51,915 bases of DNA from Acholeplasmatales bacterium (GCA_017444645.1 JAFSWG010000060.1:1-51915); one strand, 5' to 3'; positions 27,021-37,087 are shown, numbered from the stretch's first letter. The notes: generated by a model not told the origin, from the sequence alone. Program-made: numbers and translations.

Positions 27021-27049
27021 TTGAATAAAATACTAATTCATAATATAAT
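27021..27049 (+). promoter_or_regulatory. candidate promoter of the HAD-like gene
   Basis: TTGAAT (27021-27026), a 17-base spacer and TATAAT (27044-27049). The leader to the ATG at 27066 would be only about ten bases. Confidence 0.45.
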
Positions 27050-27065
27050 TTTTATGGTGGTTAGA

Positions 27066-27815
27066 ATGAATTATTTATGTATAAGTGATTTTGAAGGAAC
27101 ATTAATAAAAGATAATAAAACTATTAGTGATTATACAATTGGTATACTTAATAATTTTACAATAAATAATAATTTTGTTATCCTAAGTAATTCTAGTATA
27201 AAAGAATTAATTGATTTTAAAAACAAATACAATTTAAATATTGATATTTTTTCTGTATCTGAAGGTATATTCATTATCAATAATAAAGAAATCAAATATA
27301 TGATTAATCATGGAGATATAAATAATTTAATTATTTTATTTAAAGATTATATTTATACCGCCTATACTAATGATGTTATTTATAATTACCAAGAAAGATT
27401 AAAAAATCTTTATCCAAAGGAATATAAAATATGTGATAAATTTAATGATTCAACATATTTAAATATTGCAATTGATATTAAAATAGATAATGATTTTACA
27501 TCATTTTTAGGTAAAAATGGTCTATCATATAACTGTATTGGGAAAGATAAAAATAGAGCATTTTATAATATAAAAAATACAATTAAAAATAAAGATGATT
27601 GTTATGAAATATTAATTAATTATTATAAAAATAAAAAAACTATAGGACTAGCTGATTCCTATAGTGATTTAGTTTTATTAAAGAAATGTGATATTTCTGT
27701 TTCAATGAAAAATGGAGATAATAAATTAAAAGAAAACACTGATTATATTACTGATTATGATAATAATAATGATGGTTTAGCATTATTTTTAAATGATATC
27801 TGCCATCTTAAGTAA
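27066..27815 (+). CDS. HAD-superfamily (Cof-like) hydrolase, atypical motif I
   Basis: The 249-residue protein follows the Cof/MPGP-type HAD pattern. Motif I is DFEGTL (D8, E10), motif II SNSS follows, and motif IV is GLADSYSDL near 200. The usual second acid of motif I (DxD) is Glu here, and GDxxND is changed to ADSYSD, so phosphatase activity is uncertain. The start is ATG 27066, because it has a GGTGG site and the motif follows directly; upstream in-frame ATGs overlap that site. It is one of only three plus-strand genes and overlaps the convergent MutS-like gene by 27 bases. Confidence 0.75.
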   Translation: MNYLCISDFEGTLIKDNKTISDYTIGILNNFTINNNFVILSNSSIKELIDFKNKYNLNIDIFSVSEGIFIINNKEIKYMINHGDINNLIILFKDYIYTAYTNDVIYNYQERLKNLYPKEYKICDKFNDSTYLNIAIDIKIDNDFTSFLGKNGLSYNCIGKDKNRAFYNIKNTIKNKDDCYEILINYYKNKKTIGLADSYSDLVLLKKCDISVSMKNGDNKLKENTDYITDYDNNNDGLALFLNDICHLK

Positions 27816-29498
27816 ATAGATTGCGTTTTTAGTTTCTGATTTACCATGCTTTATTTTATAATCAAAATAAATTTTATCATTTTCATAATATTCATTAAAA
27901 TGATAATTAATTATATTTTTAGCTTCTGTTATTTCAAAATCATGGGTTGAAATAATAAAGAATGCTTTATAATCATTTAATTTTTCAATTATTTTAAATG
28001 AAGCTTCTAATCTTTCATTTAGATTAGTACCCTTAAATATTTCATCTATTAGGACTAGTGATGGTCCTTTTTTTATACTATCATTAATCTTTTTCATTCT
28101 TAATATTTCAGCATAAAATGTAGATACTCCTTCTTTTAGCATATCATTAGCCCTAAGTGATGTATTTATATCTAATATAGGTGAAGAGAATTCTTTGGCA
28201 GGTACTATTCCACCTGCCTTAAATAAAATAGATGAAATACCTATTGTTCTTAAAAATGTAGTTTTACCACTCATATTTGAGCCTGTTAAAATAATTCCTT
28301 CATTTATTGTTAATGAATTTGGAACACAATTATTAACTAAAGGATGATATATATCAATAAATTTAATTTCGTTTGAAATTGTAGGTATACAATATATTTC
28401 ATTATCCATACCAATAATTGCTAAAGATAACATTGCTTCTACGTTAGATATAATATCAAATAAATCATTTATTAGATTAATTTTAGTAGTTTTTTTATTA
28501 TAAATTAATCCCATAAAGAAATCTGAAATAAATATTGAATTACCTAATATATAAAATATTATGTTTGATCTAATTGATAATAATTCAATCGTATTTTTAA
28601 TTGACTTTAATTTAGGTAATAATTTTCTGATATCATCCTTATATTCATTTAATAATTTTGTTTCATAATTATTATTGATAAAAGAATTAGATATATTAAT
28701 ATATGAATCTATTAAATTTAGGTAAGCTGACGCTTTTATATTAAATACATTATTACTTAAGCAAAATCTAGATAATATAAAATTAGATAATATAAATCCA
28801 ATTAAGCCTAATGGATTTAAGCCAATTGTAAATATCAATATAAAATATGCAATTAAGCCTATAAATGATAATAATGGTAAAAATGAAAAGAAATTATATT
28901 TAATTTTATTGCTTAAAATGCTCAAAATTTCTTCATAATCAAGTTTTGAGGCATGATTTGATATTTGATTAATAGAGGCTTCAATATTTAAAGAATCCTC
29001 ATTTTCAGATAATTCTAATATTGATTTAGTATATTCAATATCATATTCTTTTCCATTTTTTAATAATTTAGATAATTTTATTCTTCCTCTTTTTGTTTTA
29101 CATACATTTAAATATTGAAATAAAGAATTATTACCAAATAAATCTAAATCAGACTCCTTATAATCATTTGATTCTAAAAAATCATTACCACTATCAAAAA
29201 ATGTATTTAAATCATGCTTTCTTCTTTTATAATGCTTTAAATATACTTCTTTCTTTATTTTTAAATGCTCCAAATGATAATAATATTTATTTGTATAAAG
29301 CATTATAAAAACAAATAATATAAAATTAATTCCTGACATTATTCCATATAATAAATAATCTTTTAATGAAAATAGCATTATTAAAAATACTACTAGGCTT
29401 AATGCAAAAATAATTCTAATAATAGATGTTATAGTAGTGATTTTTTTATATTTATTAATTTCTAAATCTAACATTGATTCATTTTTAAAATTAATCAT
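27789..29498 (-). CDS. membrane-associated MutS-family ATPase
   Basis: The 569-residue protein has a C-terminal MutS ATPase domain: Walker A GSNMSGKTT (406-414), a FYAEILRMK segment, Walker B LVLIDEIFKGTN (481-492) and STHDFE. The mismatch-recognition and connector domains of MutS are missing. Instead there are hydrophobic pairs at about 24-68 and 203-247, so it is probably membrane bound, like the group of membrane MutS homologues found in Firmicutes and Bacteroidetes. Their function is unknown; mismatch repair is unlikely. Confidence 0.85.
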   Translation of the reverse strand: MINFKNESMLDLEINKYKKITTITSIIRIIFALSLVVFLIMLFSLKDYLLYGIMSGINFILFVFIMLYTNKYYYHLEHLKIKKEVYLKHYKRRKHDLNTFFDSGNDFLESNDYKESDLDLFGNNSLFQYLNVCKTKRGRIKLSKLLKNGKEYDIEYTKSILELSENEDSLNIEASINQISNHASKLDYEEILSILSNKIKYNFFSFLPLLSFIGLIAYFILIFTIGLNPLGLIGFILSNFILSRFCLSNNVFNIKASAYLNLIDSYINISNSFINNNYETKLLNEYKDDIRKLLPKLKSIKNTIELLSIRSNIIFYILGNSIFISDFFMGLIYNKKTTKINLINDLFDIISNVEAMLSLAIIGMDNEIYCIPTISNEIKFIDIYHPLVNNCVPNSLTINEGIILTGSNMSGKTTFLRTIGISSILFKAGGIVPAKEFSSPILDINTSLRANDMLKEGVSTFYAEILRMKKINDSIKKGPSLVLIDEIFKGTNLNERLEASFKIIEKLNDYKAFFIISTHDFEITEAKNIINYHFNEYYENDKIYFDYKIKHGKSETKNAIYLLKMADII

Positions 29499-29510
29499 AA
29501 ATGCTCCTAA

Positions 29511-29544
29511 ATAAAAAATAAGATGGGATTTTTCCCACCTTATT
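29511..29544 (-). terminator. terminator of glgP
   Basis: Twelve-base stem AATAAGGTGGGA/TCCCATCTTATT in the minus-strand RNA, with one G-U pair, a four-base loop and a T-rich tail. It lies just past the glgP stop. Confidence 0.85.
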
Positions 29545-29554
29545 ATACCTTATC

Positions 29555-31975
29555 TTATTTTATTTTTAAAGGTTCTACATGCCAAATATCTTCATTGTAT
29601 TGCCTCATAGTTCTATCTGTAGTAAAGAAACCAGATTTTGCAGTATTTACAATTGACATATGTAACCACTTTTGTTGATCTTTATACAATTCATTAATTT
29701 CTTCTTGTGCTTTTACATAAGAATCGAAATCCTTTAAAATGAAATAATTATCACTATAGATTAGATTATTTCTAATATCAACAAATTCATTTTGGTCAAC
29801 ATGGTCAAAGAATCCACTTGTTAATTGGTCAATAACCTCTTTGATTCTTGGATCATTTTGATAATATTCCATTGGATTATATCCACCATGAGCGTAAAGG
29901 TCAGTTACTTCTTTAGCATTCATACCGAAGATTACAATGTTCTCATCACCAACTAAATCTTTGATTTCAACGTTAGCGCCATCTAGAGTACCTAGAGTTA
30001 TTGCACCATTCATCATGAATTTCATATTAGATGTACCTGATGCTTCTTTTGATGCAGTTGAGATTTGTTCAGATACGTTTGCAGCTGGTACGATTGTTTC
30101 AGCATATGTAACGTTGTAATTAACAACAAATACAACCTTTAATAATGAATTAACTTCTTCATCATTATTAACTTTATCAGCAATTGTATTGATTAATTTA
30201 ATTACCTTTTTAGCGAATGCATAGCCTGGAGCTGATTTAGCACCAAAGATGAAGCTATGTGGATGATAATTAGCTTTAAATTCAGGGTCTGATTTTAATC
30301 TATTATATACATACATAATATGTAAAGCATTTAATAATTGTCTCTTATATTCATGTAATCTCTTTACTTGAACATCAAAGATTGAATTTGTATCTAATGA
30401 AATACCTTGAGATCTAAATATCTTATTAGCTAACTCTCTCTTTCTAGCATCCTTCATTTGTTTAAATTTAGCTTGAATCTTTTTATCATCAGCATATGGT
30501 AATAACTTAACTAACTCATTTTCAGGATCTTTAACCCAATCAGGACAAACTTGATTTAGAATTTTTACTAATTCTGGATTAATATGTAAACACCATCTTC
30601 TATGAGTAATACCATTTGTCTTATTATTAAATTTACCTGGATAATAATCATTGAAAACTTTCATTTCAATGTTCTTTAGGATTTCAGTATGTAGGGCAGC
30701 AACACCATTTACACTAAATGAACCATGGATTGCCATATTAGCCATATGTACTCTACCATCCTTAATAATAGCCATTTGGTAAGCTTCAGGTGAATTTGGT
30801 CCGTATTTTTCTTCAAATTCAATTAATAATCTTCTATTAATTTCTTCTGTGATTGTATAAATTCTTGGAAGTAATAATTTGAAGATATGTACTGGCCACT
30901 TTTCAAGTGCTTCTGCTAAAATTGTATGGTTTGTATATGCACAGCAGTTCTTAGTAATCTTCCATGCTTGATCCCATTCTAAATGCTCTTCATCAACTAA
31001 TATTCTCATTAATTCAGGAATGATTAGTGCTGGGTGAGTATCATTGATATGGAATACAACCTTCTTGTCTAAATTTCTTAATGTTCCAAATACAGCCTTA
31101 TGGTATCTTATTGCAGATACTACACCTGCAGAAACAAAGAAATATTGTTGTTTTAATCTTAATAATTTACCTTCATCAGTATCGTCATTAGGATATAACA
31201 TAGATGAAATTTCTCTTAAATTTCTATGATATTGGAATGCATCATTTTCAGGATATACATCAGCTGGTTCTGCAGACCATAATCTTAATGTAGTTACGAT
31301 ATGATTATTGTCGCCAATAATAGGACAGTCATAAGGTACAGCCTTTACATATTCAGCATTTTTATGCTTAACCTGTAATTGACCATTTACACTAGACATT
31401 TCAATATATCCATAGAATGGGATTTCAACAGCCTTACTGTCTTTTCTTATTTCCCAAACGTTTCTATCCTTTAACCAACGGTCAGGATGTTCAACTTGAT
31501 ATCCATGCTTAATACCTTGTTCAAAGAAACCATATCTATATCTAATACAGTTTCCGGAAACAGGTAAGCCTAAAGATGCAACTGAGTCCATAAAGCATGC
31601 AGCAAGTCTACCAAGACCACCATTACCTAAACCAGCGTCTGCCTCTTGATGCTCAATTTCATTTAAATCTAATCCTAAATCATCAAAAGCATCTTTAACA
31701 ACTTTATAAACACCAGCGTTCATTAGGTTGTTAGTAATCATTCTTCCCATTAAGAATTCCATTGAGAAATAATATACTCTTCTTGCTCTAGAATTTTTAA
31801 TTGCGGCATTTGTTTGATGCCAATCATGTGCGATATAGAATCTTAACATTTCACCTAATACAACATATTGTTGATATGGTGTTGATTGATCAAATTCAAC
31901 AGCATAATTGTTTTCGACATTAGAAACGAAAGCTTTTTTAAATGTTTCCTTGTCTTTAAAAACTGGGTAATCCAT
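29555..31975 (-). CDS. glgP: glycogen/starch (maltodextrin) phosphorylase
   Basis: This 806-residue PLP enzyme releases glucose 1-phosphate from the ends of alpha-1,4-glucan. The family opening YYFSMEFLMGRMITNNL and EADAGLGNGGLGRLAACFMDS are intact, and the PLP lysine lies in SGTSNMKFMMNGA, followed by TLDGANVEI. It is downstream of glgB, so degradation and branching genes are neighbours. The gap to the glgB terminator holds a weak extended -10 (TGATAAAAT near 32009-32017), so it may have its own promoter. Confidence 0.96.
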   Translation of the reverse strand: MDYPVFKDKETFKKAFVSNVENNYAVEFDQSTPYQQYVVLGEMLRFYIAHDWHQTNAAIKNSRARRVYYFSMEFLMGRMITNNLMNAGVYKVVKDAFDDLGLDLNEIEHQEADAGLGNGGLGRLAACFMDSVASLGLPVSGNCIRYRYGFFEQGIKHGYQVEHPDRWLKDRNVWEIRKDSKAVEIPFYGYIEMSSVNGQLQVKHKNAEYVKAVPYDCPIIGDNNHIVTTLRLWSAEPADVYPENDAFQYHRNLREISSMLYPNDDTDEGKLLRLKQQYFFVSAGVVSAIRYHKAVFGTLRNLDKKVVFHINDTHPALIIPELMRILVDEEHLEWDQAWKITKNCCAYTNHTILAEALEKWPVHIFKLLLPRIYTITEEINRRLLIEFEEKYGPNSPEAYQMAIIKDGRVHMANMAIHGSFSVNGVAALHTEILKNIEMKVFNDYYPGKFNNKTNGITHRRWCLHINPELVKILNQVCPDWVKDPENELVKLLPYADDKKIQAKFKQMKDARKRELANKIFRSQGISLDTNSIFDVQVKRLHEYKRQLLNALHIMYVYNRLKSDPEFKANYHPHSFIFGAKSAPGYAFAKKVIKLINTIADKVNNDEEVNSLLKVVFVVNYNVTYAETIVPAANVSEQISTASKEASGTSNMKFMMNGAITLGTLDGANVEIKDLVGDENIVIFGMNAKEVTDLYAHGGYNPMEYYQNDPRIKEVIDQLTSGFFDHVDQNEFVDIRNNLIYSDNYFILKDFDSYVKAQEEINELYKDQQKWLHMSIVNTAKSGFFTTDRTMRQYNEDIWHVEPLKIK

Positions 31976-32029
31976 AATTATCCACTCCTTACATTTTTTT
32001 ATATTAGTATTTTATCATATATAAAACAT

Positions 32030-32061
32030 ATTTATATAAATAAAGCGTTTTTACACGCCTT
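32030..32061 (-). terminator. terminator of glgB
   Basis: Seven-base stem AAGGCGT/ACGCTTT (one G-U in the minus RNA) with a six-base loop and a TTTATTTATA tail, overlapping the glgB stop. Confidence 0.65.
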
Positions 32062-34012
32062 ATTTCTGTGTTTTTTTAGTTGTAGTTCTTTGCTTTCTAG
32101 GCTTTTTAACTGTTTCTTCTTTCTTAACTTCAGTTAATTCTTTCTTATTATAACCAGCCTTTAAGAATGATATACCAAGTGGTGGAATAGTCATTAAAAT
32201 AGATTTTGGTTGATTATCTTGCCAATAATCTTCTACCTTTAATGATAATGGATTTACTCTATTAGATCCACCATAAATATCTCTATCTGAGTTCATTATT
32301 TCTTCATAATAATCTGCATCCTTTACACCAATACGATAATTATCATATGTATTAGGTGTACAGTTCATTACAACAATTATATGATCATGCCAATCATTTG
32401 CGTATCTAACAAAAATATATAATGATTGATCACAATTATCAGCTTGAATCCATTCAAATCCCATTGGATCAAATTCTTTTTGCCAAAATGCTGGTTCATT
32501 TTTATACATTGTTGTAACTTCTTTTACATATCTAAATGCTGAATCATGATTTGGATATTGTAATATATTCCATGGTAATTCTTTTTCATAATGCCATTCA
32601 TCATATGATGCAAGCTCATTACCCATGAATAATAATTTCTTTCCAGGGTGACCCATCATATAACCAATTAATAATCTATAATTTGCAAATTTTTGCCATT
32701 CATCACCAGGCATCTTATTTAATAAAGATCCCTTCATATGAACAATTTCATCATGGCTTAGTGGTAAACAGAATTGTTCATTATAATAATATGCCATAGA
32801 GAATGTTAATTGATAATGATGATATTTTCTATAAACTGGATCTAATTTAAAATATTTTAATGTATCATTCATCCACCCCATATCCCATTTATAATTAAAT
32901 CCTAAGCCACCAATTCCACATGGCTTAGTTACATTAGGAAAGGCTGTTGAATCTTCTGCCATTAATAATACTCTATCATCTTTTGCAAAAATATGACCGG
33001 ATAAATCTCTTAAGAATTGACATGATCCCTCGTTAACGCCCCTATTTACGTTTCCTAGCCAATAAATTAAATTACCAACTGCGTCAACTCTAAATCCATC
33101 GATATGATAATAATTCATATAGAATAAGGCATTAGAATATAAGAATGATCTTGTAATACCTTTACCTAAATCTAGATTTACTGTACCCCATTCTTTATTT
33201 TCTCTATCCTCTTCTTTTTGATATTCATATAAGAATGTACCATCTAATCTATATAGACCATGCCCATCTTTACAAATATGTCCTGGTACCCAGTCCATAA
33301 TTACACCAATACCATTTTGATGTAGCTGATCAACAAACCACATGAAATCTTTTGGTACACCATATCTTGGTGTGATTGCATAATAACCTGTACCTTGGTA
33401 ACCCCAAGACATGTCTAGTGGATGTTCATAAACAGGCATTACTTCTACATGTGTATAACCAAAATCTTTTAAATAATCTATTAGCATAGGGGCTATTTCA
33501 TTAAACATATTGAAGCTTCCATCTGGTTTTCTTTTCCATGATCCCATATGCATTTCATAAATTAATAATGGCTTATCATATGTCTTAGGATGAGTATACA
33601 TCCAAACATCATCATGCCACTCATATCCATCTATATCATATACTTTTGAATCTTGTGATGGTCTAACTTGAGAATAAAAAGCATAAGGGTCAGCCTTATA
33701 TATTCTTTGTCCATCATGAGTATCAATTAAATATTTATATCTTTGCCACTCATAATTTCCTTCTAGGTATGCATACCATACACCTTTTTCATCTATACAA
33801 TATAATTCTTGTTGGTTTTCAATAAAATGATTCCATTCACCAACTAATTGAACTCTTTTAGCATTAGGTGCATATAATGCAAATTCGCAGCCAATGTTTT
33901 CTCCCTTTTCATTTTTTACTAAATGTGATCCAAATACTTCATATGCATTTAAGCATTTTCCTTGATCATAATAATAAAGGAAATCTGGATTTATTTTGTC
34001 TCTTACTGACAT
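32060..34012 (-). CDS. glgB: 1,4-alpha-glucan branching enzyme
   Basis: GlgB forms alpha-1,6 branches in glycogen. It has an N-terminal CBM48 domain (about 25-120) and a GH13 barrel with the catalytic D310 (DGFRVDAV), E353 (MAEDST) and the H420-D421 pair (LSHDE). The 650-residue protein ends in a strongly basic tail (KKPRKQRTTTKKTQK), unlike most family members. Together with glgP it shows that the cell makes and uses a glycogen-like store, although glgC and glgA are not in this window. Confidence 0.95.
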   Translation of the reverse strand: MSVRDKINPDFLYYYDQGKCLNAYEVFGSHLVKNEKGENIGCEFALYAPNAKRVQLVGEWNHFIENQQELYCIDEKGVWYAYLEGNYEWQRYKYLIDTHDGQRIYKADPYAFYSQVRPSQDSKVYDIDGYEWHDDVWMYTHPKTYDKPLLIYEMHMGSWKRKPDGSFNMFNEIAPMLIDYLKDFGYTHVEVMPVYEHPLDMSWGYQGTGYYAITPRYGVPKDFMWFVDQLHQNGIGVIMDWVPGHICKDGHGLYRLDGTFLYEYQKEEDRENKEWGTVNLDLGKGITRSFLYSNALFYMNYYHIDGFRVDAVGNLIYWLGNVNRGVNEGSCQFLRDLSGHIFAKDDRVLLMAEDSTAFPNVTKPCGIGGLGFNYKWDMGWMNDTLKYFKLDPVYRKYHHYQLTFSMAYYYNEQFCLPLSHDEIVHMKGSLLNKMPGDEWQKFANYRLLIGYMMGHPGKKLLFMGNELASYDEWHYEKELPWNILQYPNHDSAFRYVKEVTTMYKNEPAFWQKEFDPMGFEWIQADNCDQSLYIFVRYANDWHDHIIVVMNCTPNTYDNYRIGVKDADYYEEIMNSDRDIYGGSNRVNPLSLKVEDYWQDNQPKSILMTIPPLGISFLKAGYNKKELTEVKKEETVKKPRKQRTTTKKTQK

Positions 34013-34051
34013 CTAATCACCCCTTTAATTTAATCGAATCCTTATAGATTA

Positions 34052-34080
34052 ATTATACAATAAAAATATTATATAAACAA
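34052..34080 (-). promoter_or_regulatory. promoter of glgB
   Basis: TTGTTT (34075-34080), a 17-base spacer and TATAAT (34052-34057), about 40 bases upstream of the ATG, with a GGGGTGAT ribosome site. Confidence 0.65.
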
Positions 34081-34093
34081 TAATTATATTATT

Positions 34094-34123
34094 GTTAAAA
34101 AAAGAACCGTTAAAAAAAGAACC
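34094..34123. repeat. tandem 15-base direct repeat at a terminator tail
   Basis: Two exact copies of GTTAAAAAAAGAACC lie head to tail at 34094-34108 and 34109-34123. The second copy contributes the T-run and part of the stem of the terminator at 34111-34138. Confidence 0.9.
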
Positions 34124-34138
34124 CCAAATTGGGATTCT
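34111..34138 (-). terminator. terminator of the prfB-yitT-recX-ABC operon
   Basis: Eight-base stem AGAATCCC/GGGGTTCT in the minus-strand RNA (one U-G pair), a five-base loop and seven T, overlapping the permease stop. Confidence 0.85.
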
Positions 34139-35768
34139 AGTCTGATACTTCTAAGTTTTGTAATTTCTTAGCTGATACTTTCATTAATATTATAAATAAC
34201 ATAATTGATAATGCTAAATAAAGAATGGTAATTACTATTCCTGATACATATGGATTAATTATTGCTAAAACAATAGTTACAATAATTGTCGCAATTGAAA
34301 TACCCATATCAGTAAATACTGTAATTAAAGTTGATTTATGATATTTATATACTTCAATTTCTTCTTTCCATGATAAATATGGGAAGGCAGCATTAATAAT
34401 TAATGTATATGCTGAAATAAAGAAACTAAAAATAAATGGGAATACTAATGAAATAATAATTGAAAATATAGTTTGTGGAATAAATATAGCAAATAATATT
34501 GCTGATATTAATAATGGTATTAGTGTAACAACATATGAGAATAATAATTTTTCTTTTAAGTATGTCTTAAAATCTAAAGGTAATGATTTTAATGAATAAA
34601 AATTCATACCTTCAAGTGATACTGCGGTAGCTGAAGGTGGCATAATACCAATAAAGAATGAAAAGAATATTATTGCGACAAAGATATATGGCTTTAGCTG
34701 TAATAATAAATCAACTTTAGTCCCATCTTCTTTTGTTATTATCATACCCTGTGTTTTAGCAACTATAACCATTGCGATAGCGAACACTAAGGTCATTAAT
34801 AATCCAATACCACATTGCATTAAAGAATTTTTAGATCTAAAGAAATTCTTAATAGTCATATGTCTAATTTCTTTTGCTTGGGATCTTGCAACAATCTTAC
34901 TAGATTTGGATTTAGAGCCACTTTGACTATTTAATTTAGTAGTAACCATATTATTATGAATTTTATTAAATGCGATTGTAACAATTGATAAAACTATTAT
35001 TAATAATGCTAGGTTAGAACCAACATATGCTAATAACCAGATTATTTTTCCTTCAAACATCCATTGTAAGAAAAATAATGATGGATTGATATATACTGCT
35101 GCATTACCTACTGTATTAAACATTGCTGCTTGACTATTATTACCATTTGAAAAGCCATAAATAAAGGCAAAGGCAAATAATACAACAAAGAATCCAAAAG
35201 TAAATACTGTTGAAATAATAGTCTTAACCTTTTGATTTTTAATTAATAATTCAATTAATGAAGTAACTAGTAAGGCAACAAGCATTGGAAATGCTGGTGC
35301 GACAAATGCTAGAGGAATTATTACTAAAAATAAAGGATTAGCTGAAATAATTGTATTAACAATACCATTAGGTACTAATACAACTAAAGATATTGCAAGC
35401 TCAACTATATATAAATTAAATATTTTAGATAAAACTATATCTCTTTTTTTAATTGGTAATGATGTTAAAATATCATAATCACTACCTAAAAATATTGTTT
35501 GCATCTTAGATATTGATGATGTAAATGTAACAAAGGTAGTCGCGCCAAAAAATACTAAAGATAAGGAATAGATTTTATCCACCATTCCTGCTTCCTTAAA
35601 TGGCATTGCGTAAAGGACACTATACATTGTAGATAATCCTAAGAATAATAATGCCATTAAAATAATGTAAACAAAGAATGTTTGTTGTTTTTTATTTTCT
35701 TTAAATTTTCTTTTATCAAGGGTTTCTCTAATATTTACTTTAAGTAAAGTTAATAGATTATTAGTCAT
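34137..35768 (-). CDS. ABC transporter permease (large ABC-2-like type)
   Basis: The 543-residue integral membrane protein has about twelve hydrophobic segments and two similar halves separated by a hydrophilic loop near 285-310 (SGSKSKSSKIVARSQAKE). The DYDILTSLPIKKRDIVLSKI segment is typical of large Firmicute exporter permeases. It overlaps the ATPase gene by eight bases, so the two form one transporter. The substrate is unknown. Confidence 0.85.
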   Translation of the reverse strand: MTNNLLTLLKVNIRETLDKRKFKENKKQQTFFVYIILMALLFLGLSTMYSVLYAMPFKEAGMVDKIYSLSLVFFGATTFVTFTSSISKMQTIFLGSDYDILTSLPIKKRDIVLSKIFNLYIVELAISLVVLVPNGIVNTIISANPLFLVIIPLAFVAPAFPMLVALLVTSLIELLIKNQKVKTIISTVFTFGFFVVLFAFAFIYGFSNGNNSQAAMFNTVGNAAVYINPSLFFLQWMFEGKIIWLLAYVGSNLALLIIVLSIVTIAFNKIHNNMVTTKLNSQSGSKSKSSKIVARSQAKEIRHMTIKNFFRSKNSLMQCGIGLLMTLVFAIAMVIVAKTQGMIITKEDGTKVDLLLQLKPYIFVAIIFFSFFIGIMPPSATAVSLEGMNFYSLKSLPLDFKTYLKEKLLFSYVVTLIPLLISAILFAIFIPQTIFSIIISLVFPFIFSFFISAYTLIINAAFPYLSWKEEIEVYKYHKSTLITVFTDMGISIATIIVTIVLAIINPYVSGIVITILYLALSIMLFIILMKVSAKKLQNLEVSD

Positions 35769-36471
35769 TAAAAATCTCCATAAATTTATCTTCTAGTGTA
35801 CCCTCACCCTTGACTACTTGAGTATCACCAGATTCAATTATTTTACCATTTTTAATGATTGCTATTTTATTACAGAATTTTTCTACTACATCAAGTACAT
35901 GTGATGAGAAAAATACGATTAATCCTTCATTAGCACATAATTCTTTTAAATATTCCTTCAATTCATATGTAGTTTTAGGATCTAAGCCTACAAATGGTTC
36001 ATCTAGCACTAATAATTTAGGTTTATGAACAAGTGCGGCAATTAAGCTAATCTTTTGCTTCATACCATGTGAATATGAAGTAATTGGATCTAATATTTTC
36101 TTTCCTAAAGAAAACATGTCAGCTAATTTTTCTATTTCAGCTTGCTTATCTTCTTTTACACCAAATATATTTAAAATAAAATTAATATATTCAATACCAG
36201 TTAAATGCTCGTATAAAACTGGATTATCAGGAATATATGCTAAATCACTTTTGAATTTCATTGGATCAGATTGAATTGATAATCCATTAAATAAGATTTC
36301 ACCTTCAAAATTATGGATACCAACTATTGATTTAATAGTAGTTGATTTACCAGAACCATTTGGTCCAATGAAACCATATATATCTCCCTCTTTGATTTCT
36401 AAATTAATGTTTTCAATTGCGTATGTAGATGATCCAGGATACTTCTTTGAAACATTTTTTATTTCTAACAT
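35761..36471 (-). CDS. ABC transporter ATP-binding protein
   Basis: The 236-residue ATPase has Walker A GPNGSGKST (36-44), a SHGMKQK signature near 138 and Walker B LLVLDEPFVGLDP, then SSHVLD with the switch histidine. This is the CcmA/NatA-like exporter class. It is translated with the permease by overlap and lies 13 bases after recX. Confidence 0.93.
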   Translation of the reverse strand: MLEIKNVSKKYPGSSTYAIENINLEIKEGDIYGFIGPNGSGKSTTIKSIVGIHNFEGEILFNGLSIQSDPMKFKSDLAYIPDNPVLYEHLTGIEYINFILNIFGVKEDKQAEIEKLADMFSLGKKILDPITSYSHGMKQKISLIAALVHKPKLLVLDEPFVGLDPKTTYELKEYLKELCANEGLIVFFSSHVLDVVEKFCNKIAIIKNGKIIESGDTQVVKGEGTLEDKFMEIFND

Positions 36472-36484
36472 TATAATCTCCCCT

Positions 36485-37087
36485 TTATTTTATTTTTAAA
36501 TCAGCTATATCACTATATGTATAACCTCTTTGAAGCAAATAAGATTTAATTTTATTGATTCTTGTATAGTCATCATATTTATCATATTTATTTCTAATCT
36601 TATTATATAAGATATTTAAGCAATTACAATATAAATCATAATCGATTTCGAAAAGTGATTTTTTAATCAAAGCTTCATCAAATCCTTTTTGATAAAGCTT
36701 TGATTCAATCATTTTTATTCCATTATATTTTTTTATTAATGAATTAATTAAATCAATAATTAAGCTAGAATCATCAATTAATTTATTCTTTCTTAATTTT
36801 AAAATGATATTTTCGATATCATTTGGATTAGCATCTTTATTTTTTAAATATCTTCTAATTTCTTTTTCAGATTTATTATATGTAATAACATATCTCTCTG
36901 CTTTTAAATATAATGTGTCATAATCATTTTCTTTTATAGCTTTAAATAAAATATCTTTTGTTACTTCTTTACCCTTTACTAGGCGATAATTAACAATAAT
37001 ATTTTCATTAAACTTATATGTAATATCATCAATTATTACACTATATTTATTTGTTTTCCCAATTCTTTTTAATGATTTTACAATCAT
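36485..37087 (-). CDS. recX: RecX family regulatory protein
   Basis: The 200-residue protein has the RecX three-helix repeat pattern, for example ERYVITYNKSEKEIRRYLKNKDANPNDIENIILKLRKNKLIDD (about 67-108), repeated twice more. RecX binds RecA filaments and limits their activity. recA is not in the window. The ATG overlaps the yitT stop (ATGA). Identification is by pattern; sequence divergence is considerable. Confidence 0.85.
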   Translation of the reverse strand: MIVKSLKRIGKTNKYSVIIDDITYKFNENIIVNYRLVKGKEVTKDILFKAIKENDYDTLYLKAERYVITYNKSEKEIRRYLKNKDANPNDIENIILKLRKNKLIDDSSLIIDLINSLIKKYNGIKMIESKLYQKGFDEALIKKSLFEIDYDLYCNCLNILYNKIRNKYDKYDDYTRINKIKSYLLQRGYTYSDIADLKIK

